Source of the DNA: CBDCWQ01 sp965223435
GTDB taxonomy: Bacteria > Myxococcota > Kuafuiibacteriia > Kuafuiibacteriales > Kuafuiibacteriaceae
Direction of reading: 5' to 3'
Length of the DNA: 64,000 nt
Assembly (NCBI GenBank): GCA_965223435.1
Contig: CBDCWQ010000023.1
Coordinates: 186,001 to 250,000 of the forward strand
Within the stretch, counting starts at the first letter, position 1, and each line of letters begins with the position of its first letter. The position numbers and the translations under genes were made by a program. Of the stretch, positions 55,502-62,080 are shown one piece after another. The notes below the pieces were generated by a model. The model was not told where the DNA came from. It saw nothing but the letters and a program-made list of their open reading frames with translations, and made no database searches.

Positions 55502-55834
55502 TCAGTTCGGTTTGGCGTTGCCATAGGAGCCAAATCCGTCTCCATAGCCCCCGTACTTTCTCCCAATCTGGTCTAGCTGATGCTCAATCTGCACAACGGT
55601 GTGATAGTTCGGCGTAATTGTTCTGGTGCAGTAGCAGGTCCACTCCATCGTCTCCTTGTCCTGCTCCACACTAGTTTTGAAACCAAAACGGGAGGCCTCA
55701 GTGGCTACCTTTTTTCCCTCGCATCGCCCCGGCACTGCAACGAAGAAATCCATAACCAGGGGCCGGCTCAGATCTGACCCATCATCCGCGAGTCGCTGCA
55801 ATGCCGCCGCGGTGTCGTCGTCTGGTAGAGCCAT
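55502..55834 (-). CDS. RraB-like protein, possible immunity protein
   Basis: ATG 55834 gives 110 residues. The sequence (LQRLADDGSDLSRPLVMDFFVAVP, then GFKTSVE and TCYCTRTITPNYHTVVQIEHQLDQIG) matches the RraB fold, named for an inhibitor of RNase E. In toxin loci, RraB-like proteins could neutralise nucleases, so a second immunity role is plausible here. A GAGG site lies about ten bases before the ATG, within the end of the preceding gene. It is the last gene of the minus-strand Rhs operon. The Gly/Tyr-rich C-terminus (YGGYGDGFGSYG) is unusual. Confidence 0.7.
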   Translation of the reverse strand: MALPDDDTAAALQRLADDGSDLSRPLVMDFFVAVPGRCEGKKVATEASRFGFKTSVEQDKETMEWTCYCTRTITPNYHTVVQIEHQLDQIGRKYGGYGDGFGSYGNAKPN

Positions 55835-55839
55835 AGGTC

Positions 55840-56256
55840 TCAATCCTCATAGTCACCAAGTTCAAAGAAGGCGCTGGGCAACCCTGGTTCTGTAAGGGGT
55901 GTATCCCGATGGCCCAGATACTCATCATACTCTACGCCGGCCGGAGACTTCGCACCAGCGCCCTGGAGGGCGTCGAGGCGCGCCTGTCCAACTGGGACAT
56001 CTTTGAGAAGGTTATTCTCGGCAATCACGTTGAGAAACCCGCGAATTGCGTCCGCGACGAGCAGGTCACCTTTTGCGGAAAACATCCCGAACGTACTCGG
56101 TGTCCGATTGTTGATTCGACCCCAGACTACGAATTCGTTCACTGATCGATGAAGTGCCTCGCGAACATCCGTATCGGTGAGTTCCTTGTGTTTGTCCTCG
56201 ATGAGCTCCAGAGCCCCAAGGAAGGTCTCAATTGCTTGTTTTATGGTTGTCGCCAC
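55840..56256 (-). CDS. Candidate immunity protein for Rhs locus 2
   Basis: The 138-residue protein starts at GTG 56256, nine bases after the Rhs stop, and ends five bases before the ATG of the RraB-like gene. No family is recognised. It is acidic and mostly helical (IKQAIETFLGALELIEDKHKEL, AIRGFLNVIAENN), with no signal peptide or membrane segment, as expected for a cytoplasmic immunity protein. A C-terminal tail (EYDEYLGHRDTPLTEPGLPSA) is Pro/acid-rich. The position directly after the toxin tip is the main evidence. Confidence 0.7.
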   Translation of the reverse strand: MATTIKQAIETFLGALELIEDKHKELTDTDVREALHRSVNEFVVWGRINNRTPSTFGMFSAKGDLLVADAIRGFLNVIAENNLLKDVPVGQARLDALQGAGAKSPAGVEYDEYLGHRDTPLTEPGLPSAFFELGDYED

Positions 56257-56265
56257 TGTTTGCGT

Positions 56266-56550
56266 CTATTCTGCAGGTTCGCCATCCTGCCGTCTATACT
56301 TCTTACCAGGTTGCTCGATTTTGTTGTAGTTCGTCGGGCTATCTGGACCACCGTTCGCGTCAAGCCGCCGAGATTCCTGTTTGAATGCCTCTCGGCTATC
56401 TTTCGCAGGAGTCCAGTCTGTGGCCGTATGGGGATCATTGTTCTCTTTTGCGACACGACGACCCGATTTTTGCGAACGTGCTCGCGAACCTTTTCCTGAG
56501 TATGTCTTCCCGCTCGCGTGCGTGTTTGTGTAGGAGCCGGTTTGCATCAT
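56266..56550 (-). other. GIY-YIG/URI-like toxin tip of Rhs locus 2
   Basis: The last 94 residues begin MMQTGSYTNTHASGK and contain TYSGKG, an Arg six residues or so further on, and EAFKQES. This order (Tyr, GK-x-Y-x-GKG, Arg, Glu) resembles GIY-YIG nucleases, known among polymorphic toxins as URI types. The match is by eye and weak. The composition returns to balanced here after the C-rich core, as in locus 1. Confidence 0.4.
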
Positions 56551-58539
56551 ATCGACCTTGCTTCCCGCCCTTGTGGCCTTGAGTCCTTTAACGGCGGCAC
56601 CTGCGACTTTTGCTGCTCCCCGCAGGGTCGCGGCGACGGCGACATCCTTGGCGGCGCTCACTGCGATGCCTTTTTGGAGTGCCCGGCCTTCGGCCTGGCT
56701 GATGTCTCCGGCTTCGATTTGACCTTGGATTTCGAGAACGTCGGCGGTGGCAAACCCTGCTCTCGCTGCGGCCTCCACGGCGGGGATAGCGCCGCCAATG
56801 CTCGTGTTGACGTCGTTGCCGACGGTGAGAGCTATGCCCACGAGGGCCGCGACGAGGAGTACGGGCGAGTTTCCGTCTGGGTCGATGAAGTTGACGGGGT
56901 TGGCGTTGGCGTAGGTGTACATGTTGTAGGAGGCGGGAATGGCGGGGTTGAAGCCGTTGCCTGGGTCTGGGGTTTGGAATCGGCCGTCGGGTTGGTTGTA
57001 GAAGCGGGCGTGCATGTAGTGGAGGCCGTGGTAGGCGGGGGTGGATTGGGGGGGCTCTTCGTGTCCGGCGAAACCGAGGGGGGTGTGGGGGTGTTGGAAT
57101 GAAGGAGGGGTGTTTTGTTTGATGCGGATTTGGTTTCCGAAGGGGGCGTAGATGAATCGGCTGGTAGGGGCGTAGTGGTCTTCGCTTGAGAGTTCCATGG
57201 TGGGGCTGCCGATGCGGTCTCTGAAGTGGTAGGTGATGGAGGGGGGGGCTCCGTTTCTGGAGGCAAGGGTGGCGAGGTGTTGTCCGTTGTGGTGAATGAA
57301 GGCTTTTCTTAGGGCTCCGTGCTGGTCGTGGATTTCTTGGCTGATGATGGTGCCGGAGGGGAGGCGGACGGTGTAGATGACGCGGTCTTCGTAGACTTCT
57401 CGTACACGGTTTCCGTGGGGGTCGTAGATGAACTGGGCGGTGGTGATGCCGTTGGTCTTGATGGTCTCGAGGCGTTCGAGTCGGTTGTATTGGTAGGTGT
57501 AGACTCTTCCGAAACGGGTGTCGGTTTCGCGGATGACGCGTCCAGCGTCGTCGTAGGTGTGGGCGATGTTTCTGTTTTTGGCGTCGTATTCGTCGTGGTC
57601 GATGACCACCTGGTCGGTGATGAGGGTGTTGCCGTCGTCTATGGGGAAAGTGAGGTATGACCTGGAGGTCATGTTGCTGGCGTGGTCCCATTCGTAGTCG
57701 ACGGCGGTGCGGTAAATGTCAGCGCCGTCGATGCCGTTGAATCCGTATCGGATGAGGCGACCGGCATCGTCATAGGCGTATGCGATGGAGCCCTGGATGC
57801 CTGGGTCCTTTCGCTCGTAGTGGAGAAGAAAGTCCCAGCCTGTGGTGTCGTAGGTGAAGCCGTCGGCGTGGTAGGCGGTGGCGCCGTCGATTTTGACTCG
57901 GTCGGAGGTGAGGCGTGAAAGGCGGTCGTAGGTCCGTTCGATGGATGCGGTTTTTTGGGTTCCGTGGGTGTCCAGGAGGGTGAGGTCGAGCTTCGATAGG
58001 CGGTTGGTTGTTGTGTATTGGGCTTGGGTGACCAGAGGGCTTCCGTTGTAGCGGATGGCTGCGTGTTGATTGTTGGGTCCGAATTCGTAGGTGATGACCG
58101 GGCGGTCGCTGGAAGCGGCCGAAGTGTCCATGGCGGGGAGGGTGAGCTCCTTGGGGCGACCGAGTCGGTCGTAGGCCAGGTTTACGTTGAAGATGGCGTG
58201 GTCGGTTGTTCCTCGGACGTCGAGTGGGGGCAGGGTCGGCCAGGTGGAAACGCGGGCGCACTCGGAGAGCTCCTGTCGGGCTTCTTTGTCCCGGATGGTG
58301 AATCGCGATGCCGCAGAGAATGGGCCGATTTCACCTTGACGGGTTCGGGCGCGTACCCGCCAACAGAGGACGGTATCCTCGTTGTAGGTGGCTTTGGAGT
58401 CCTTGGGGCCAACTTCGGCTTCGGGAATTTCGAACCACGGTGTGGTGACCGAGGCGGTGGGCCAACTTCGGCTTCGGGAATTTCGAACCACGGTGTGGTG
58501 ACCGAGGCGGTGATGATGGTTTCTTTCTGTTCCTTGCAT
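56266..58539 (-). CDS. Rhs locus 2, C-terminal piece: FN3-like end, YD repeats, Rhs core, nuclease-like tip
   Basis: This frame carries 757 codons from an ATG at 58539, but sense resumes only after the 53-base duplication, so the true gene continues from the neighbouring frame. YD repeats occupy about nt 56950-58150 (YDRLGRPKEL, YDDAGRLIRYG). The core has GFAGHEE, LHYMHARFYNQPDGRFQTPDP and NPVNFIDPDGN, an Rhs cleavage-type motif. A hydrophobic stretch (LLVAALVGIALTV) precedes the tip from about nt 56550: SYTNTHASGKTYSGKGSRAR with later Arg and Glu, recalling GIY-YIG/URI nucleases. The upstream gene encodes a lectin, and two small genes follow as immunity candidates. Confidence 0.8.
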   Translation of the reverse strand: MQGTERNHHHRLGHHTVVRNSRSRSWPTASVTTPWFEIPEAEVGPKDSKATYNEDTVLCWRVRARTRQGEIGPFSAASRFTIRDKEARQELSECARVSTWPTLPPLDVRGTTDHAIFNVNLAYDRLGRPKELTLPAMDTSAASSDRPVITYEFGPNNQHAAIRYNGSPLVTQAQYTTTNRLSKLDLTLLDTHGTQKTASIERTYDRLSRLTSDRVKIDGATAYHADGFTYDTTGWDFLLHYERKDPGIQGSIAYAYDDAGRLIRYGFNGIDGADIYRTAVDYEWDHASNMTSRSYLTFPIDDGNTLITDQVVIDHDEYDAKNRNIAHTYDDAGRVIRETDTRFGRVYTYQYNRLERLETIKTNGITTAQFIYDPHGNRVREVYEDRVIYTVRLPSGTIISQEIHDQHGALRKAFIHHNGQHLATLASRNGAPPSITYHFRDRIGSPTMELSSEDHYAPTSRFIYAPFGNQIRIKQNTPPSFQHPHTPLGFAGHEEPPQSTPAYHGLHYMHARFYNQPDGRFQTPDPGNGFNPAIPASYNMYTYANANPVNFIDPDGNSPVLLVAALVGIALTVGNDVNTSIGGAIPAVEAAARAGFATADVLEIQGQIEAGDISQAEGRALQKGIAVSAAKDVAVAATLRGAAKVAGAAVKGLKATRAGSKVDMMQTGSYTNTHASGKTYSGKGSRARSQKSGRRVAKENNDPHTATDWTPAKDSREAFKQESRRLDANGGPDSPTNYNKIEQPGKKYRRQDGEPAE

Positions 58540-61442
58540 TTTCCGTCTTTCGAATGGGTGATTTCGTAGTCGTATTCGTGGGCAGCCGGGACCTCTTGCC
58601 AGTGGAAGGCGAGTGGGCTTCTTCGGCTGACCCTCGGATGACGGATGGCTTTTCGGGCGCCGAAGTTTTCTACGGAAAAGGGATAAATGATGACCGGTGA
58701 GTCCAGGGCGCGGGGAATGTGGGTCTCGATTCTTTTCGGACGACCGAGTGCATCGTGATCGGATGTGACGACCTTGACGGGTGGCGCATTATCAAACGTG
58801 GATCCGTATCCTTCAGCGTGGGTTGGGACTCGGTAGGTGGGATGAAAACGAAACTTGGCAAGGGTACCCTGACTGCGTATTTCTGTGGTTCGGCCGAGGT
58901 TATCGAGGTGGTAACGGTAGGTTCGGTCCGGTCCGGTTTGGCCGCTCAGCCATCCTTCGGGGGTATAGGCGTAGGTTGTTTTTCCGCTCTCGGGATGGTT
59001 CTCTTCCTTGAGGTCCCCAAGGAGGTTTCGGTCGAAGATGTGGTTCTCTTGGGCATAGGGGCGGATTGTGGTCTTGCCGCTTTGGTGGTTGAAATAGACC
59101 GAACGGCCAGCCCGGGTGACCGCCGTGGTTCGGCCGAGGTGGTCTTGGCGCTCTTCGGTGGTGAGACCATTGTGGGTGGTGCGGACAGTGATGCCGGTGG
59201 GGGTGTACGCGTACTCGTAGGTGTTGTTGTCGCCCGGGGCGGATCGGGTGGCCACTTGGCCCATCACATCGTAGGTCACGGTGTATCCGAGCCCGGTGGG
59301 GGTTCGCGCTCGCCGTGGCCGACCGAAGGTATCGAAGGAAGAGGTTTCATGGATGGCGGTTGTCCGACCGTCAATGACCTCGCTTCGTCGAATGATGCGG
59401 CCGAAGGGGTCATATTCGACGGTCATCTTTCGGTGGCCTTGGGTCTTGGTGACCGACCGATAACCGTAGGCAATGACCACGTCTTCTTCGCTTGAACGTG
59501 GGAACGAGACTTGGGTCAGACGAAAGTCGCGGTCCCAGGCAAAGGCTCTGTGGATGCCTTCGTCGACTTCGGATTGGACGAGACCCGATGGGAGGACGGT
59601 TCGAACGAGCTTGGTTCCTCCGGGGTCAACGACCTCTTGGAGTTGTCCGTACTGGTAGCGATAGGTTTCCTCGTAGGCACCCGTTTTCTGGGTCTTGAGG
59701 GCACCGCGGCTGCCTCGATCGGTGCTGTAGGCAAACTCGGTGACGCGGGTTTTTCGGTCGTCTTGGTATTGGGCTTGGCTTCGCGGGAGGATTGAATCGC
59801 CGGCGTAGTGGTTTCGGGTCTTCGATATGAGTTCGCTCGAACGGTGGACAGTCGATTCCTCCACCAGGCCCAAGACGTAGACGCGGCTCTTGGTCACGTG
59901 ACGAAACGTTGTGGTACGGGCGATGGCGCCGGGGCCAGTGACTCTCGTGGCAAAGCCCAGGTCATCAAAGCCGGCGTACGTCTGTTCGTCGACCCGGTGT
60001 GAATCGGTGCTGTTGGTCAGGAGCGGGCGTGTCACCGGGAAGAGGCAGTTGCCCAGCGCCGACGCGCGGCTGATGGTGATGTTTCGGTCGTAGTGATAGG
60101 TGCGTTCGCGTCTCTCTTGATTCCAGCGCTCGACGAGTTTCTTGAGCCGACCGACTTGGTTCATCTTCGCGTCGCAAAAATCGGCCCCGTAGGTGTGGAA
60201 GGTGTGGATCGCTTCAGATTCTCGAGAAGTCCCTCGTTTGCTGGTGACCACCACATCGAATTCCCCTTCGCGGACGGGGTCGTACGGTCCGTATTGGTAT
60301 TCCCAGGAGTGCCCATCGGTGGTTTCTTGGGTTGTCACCGCGTAGGCGCAATCAAACTTCGAGGTCCCCGCTTTGCAGTCGCCCTGCGCTCCGCTTTGAG
60401 AGCGGAAGGGCACCAGCTCGTACCCATACTTTGTGTTCTTTCGTGAGCTCGGTTGGGACCTGGGATTGCCCATGGGGGATGTGATGGAAACGATGGCACC
60501 TAGGTGAGGAACGCATCGCTGGTCCGATTCGTAGGTTGTCGTCCGGCCTTCGGGGGTGGCATGGCGGAAAAGAAAGACTTGCGAGGCCTGAGAGACCGCA
60601 CAGCCTCGAGGCTGATGCTCCTGGTACTCGAATCTCGCCAGGGGTTGATTCCCGAGCGAAACCTTGGTCAAGCGGAGCCGACCGAGAACGGCCTTGTAAT
60701 CGAAGCGGAGTGTCCGACCCCAGTCGTCGCTGACCGCATGAATCAGGGGATGCTGAAAGTAGTGATTCTCGGACCGGTAGGAGACGCTCCACGTGTTTCC
60801 GTGAACATCCGCCACCTTGGTGGGCACCAAGTAGGCGTGGGACTGCTTCGTAAAGGTATAGATCAAGCCATTGGGGGTGATCATCTCGTAGTGGGTGTTC
60901 GATTTTCTTCGCAAGATATTCAGCGAGGCGCTGATGTGGTCGCCGGTCGGTAAGTGACCATTCAAGCTGTTGTTTTGGTAAAAGATTTCCTGAGAGCCGT
61001 CACCGTGAATGATGTACGGGCTACGGCCGCCTCCCGTGGGTGGAAAAGGCCACAGAACGCCATAGTGTGCCGTCCATCCGAGGCCAAGGGGCGAATCGTG
61101 GTCGACGGGTGCCTTGGGTAAGGGGAAGAATCGCTTGTTGCTGTTGTGGGTCCGCCTGAAAAACAACCCAAAACCACCGATGCTCGGAAGTTCGACGTCG
61201 GTGGCCGAGACGATCAGGTTCCCACCATAGAGATTGACGGTGGCTTGGTGACCGGCACCAAGATACGAACTGTCCAGACTGAAACCAGACGCATGAAAGG
61301 CGGGGCCAAAACAACCGGGATCCCCGGTTTCGCATTCCGCGAGGGCCGCAGTGGAGGCTCCGAGCAGCCCGACCGCAAGCACCGCACCGCTGACACGGGT
61401 GAGCTGTTTGAAACGATCCTGTTTGGTGTTGTGCTTGTTCAT
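58182..61442 (-). CDS. Rhs locus 2, N-terminal piece: signal peptide, DUF6531-like and YD-repeat shell
   Basis: ATG 61442 is preceded by GGGAGG seven bases away. The signal peptide is clear (VLAVGLLGASTAALAE). Next is the Rhs N-terminal region (GNLIVSATDVELPSIGGFGLFFRRTHNSN), then long YD/RHS repeats (nt 60900-58800). A fibronectin-like part (nt 58300-58640; PLAFHWQEVPAAHEYDYEI) ends at the duplication, after which this frame runs into unrelated, Pro/Lys-rich sequence and stops at 58182. Removing one 53-base copy joins it exactly to the following piece, giving a protein of about 1,700 residues. The start overlaps the stop of the lectin gene by four bases (ATGA), so the two are coupled. Confidence 0.85.
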   Translation of the reverse strand: MNKHNTKQDRFKQLTRVSGAVLAVGLLGASTAALAECETGDPGCFGPAFHASGFSLDSSYLGAGHQATVNLYGGNLIVSATDVELPSIGGFGLFFRRTHNSNKRFFPLPKAPVDHDSPLGLGWTAHYGVLWPFPPTGGGRSPYIIHGDGSQEIFYQNNSLNGHLPTGDHISASLNILRRKSNTHYEMITPNGLIYTFTKQSHAYLVPTKVADVHGNTWSVSYRSENHYFQHPLIHAVSDDWGRTLRFDYKAVLGRLRLTKVSLGNQPLARFEYQEHQPRGCAVSQASQVFLFRHATPEGRTTTYESDQRCVPHLGAIVSITSPMGNPRSQPSSRKNTKYGYELVPFRSQSGAQGDCKAGTSKFDCAYAVTTQETTDGHSWEYQYGPYDPVREGEFDVVVTSKRGTSRESEAIHTFHTYGADFCDAKMNQVGRLKKLVERWNQERRERTYHYDRNITISRASALGNCLFPVTRPLLTNSTDSHRVDEQTYAGFDDLGFATRVTGPGAIARTTTFRHVTKSRVYVLGLVEESTVHRSSELISKTRNHYAGDSILPRSQAQYQDDRKTRVTEFAYSTDRGSRGALKTQKTGAYEETYRYQYGQLQEVVDPGGTKLVRTVLPSGLVQSEVDEGIHRAFAWDRDFRLTQVSFPRSSEEDVVIAYGYRSVTKTQGHRKMTVEYDPFGRIIRRSEVIDGRTTAIHETSSFDTFGRPRRARTPTGLGYTVTYDVMGQVATRSAPGDNNTYEYAYTPTGITVRTTHNGLTTEERQDHLGRTTAVTRAGRSVYFNHQSGKTTIRPYAQENHIFDRNLLGDLKEENHPESGKTTYAYTPEGWLSGQTGPDRTYRYHLDNLGRTTEIRSQGTLAKFRFHPTYRVPTHAEGYGSTFDNAPPVKVVTSDHDALGRPKRIETHIPRALDSPVIIYPFSVENFGARKAIRHPRVSRRSPLAFHWQEVPAAHEYDYEITHSKDGKCKEQKETIITASVTTPWFEIPEAEVGPPPRSPHRGSKFPKPKLAPRTPKPPTTRIPSSVGGYAPEPVKVKSAHSLRHRDSPSGTKKPDRSSPSAPAFPPGRPCPHSTSEEQPTTPSST
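58406..58511 (-). repeat. Perfect 53-bp tandem duplication splitting the Rhs gene
   Basis: Bases 58406-58458 and 58459-58511 are identical. As 53 is not a multiple of three, the duplication shifts the frame. The two Rhs frames differ by exactly this amount: deleting one copy fuses them. It encodes VTTPWFEIPEAEVGP, visible in both pieces. It could arise by replication slippage or be reversible (phase variation), or could be an assembly artefact. Confidence 0.95.
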
Positions 61443-62074
61443 CGTTCGTCCTCCCATGTCCAGCCGTTGCATTGGGGCGGTACGACCTGGGTTCCGCTCG
61501 ACCAGTGCTGGGTGTTCAACGTGTCTACGAGCATCATGTTGCCGTCGTTCCTGATGTGAAACTCGGCGCCTCCGCCCGCCGAAGTCGCGGTGTCCCAAAC
61601 GACATCACCGTTTGTATCGACCAAGAGGAGATTTCCTTCGTCGTTGAGTGCAAGGTGATGCACCGATTGCCCGGACGTGTTGGATGACCAATGGAGCGTA
61701 TCACCGCCGTAGAGCGTAAGGTTTCCGTCTTCACCAATGGTAAGGGCGTACCGGCCGTCGCAGGAGTAGAGTTTGTAGCCTGGAAGAAGGGCCTCTTTGG
61801 GTCGCAGCGTTCCGCACTGACTCGGGGGTGGGGGGATCGGCCCCGAAACTTCGAGCGCGCGCCTGATGCTTTGATGCTCTTCTTCGATGTTTGCGTTTTC
61901 GAAGTAACACGCCGGCAACGAAAAGATGCACGACAAAGCGAGCAAGCTCAGGGCGCCGAACAGTCCAAATGCGCTTGGGTTCGGACCGCGGAGAATGACG
62001 ATGCTCCCGAAAAAGCACCGAACCGCGCGTGAGCAGAAGCGGTTCATGTCATCGAAGAGATGGGAATACATCAT
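61439..62074 (-). CDS. Bulb-type (B-) lectin domain lipoprotein
   Basis: ATG 62074 gives 211 residues. A signal peptide ends at the lipobox LPAC (near residue 56), with an unusually long basic N-region; a start at the later Met (residue 10) is possible. Residues about 90-200 match the bulb-lectin fold: LLPGYKLYSCDGRYALTIGEDGNLTLYGG, HHLALNDEGNLLLVDTNGDVVWDT and IRNDGNMMLVDTLNTQHWSS. Mannose-type binding sites QxDxNxVxY are replaced by related DxN patterns, so sugar specificity is uncertain. It starts seven bases after the delta-60 gene stop and overlaps the Rhs start, implying a joint role, for example target recognition or surface anchoring of the Rhs protein. Confidence 0.85.
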   Translation of the reverse strand: MMYSHLFDDMNRFCSRAVRCFFGSIVILRGPNPSAFGLFGALSLLALSCIFSLPACYFENANIEEEHQSIRRALEVSGPIPPPPSQCGTLRPKEALLPGYKLYSCDGRYALTIGEDGNLTLYGGDTLHWSSNTSGQSVHHLALNDEGNLLLVDTNGDVVWDTATSAGGGAEFHIRNDGNMMLVDTLNTQHWSSGTQVVPPQCNGWTWEDER

Positions 62075-62080
62075 GGTGCC

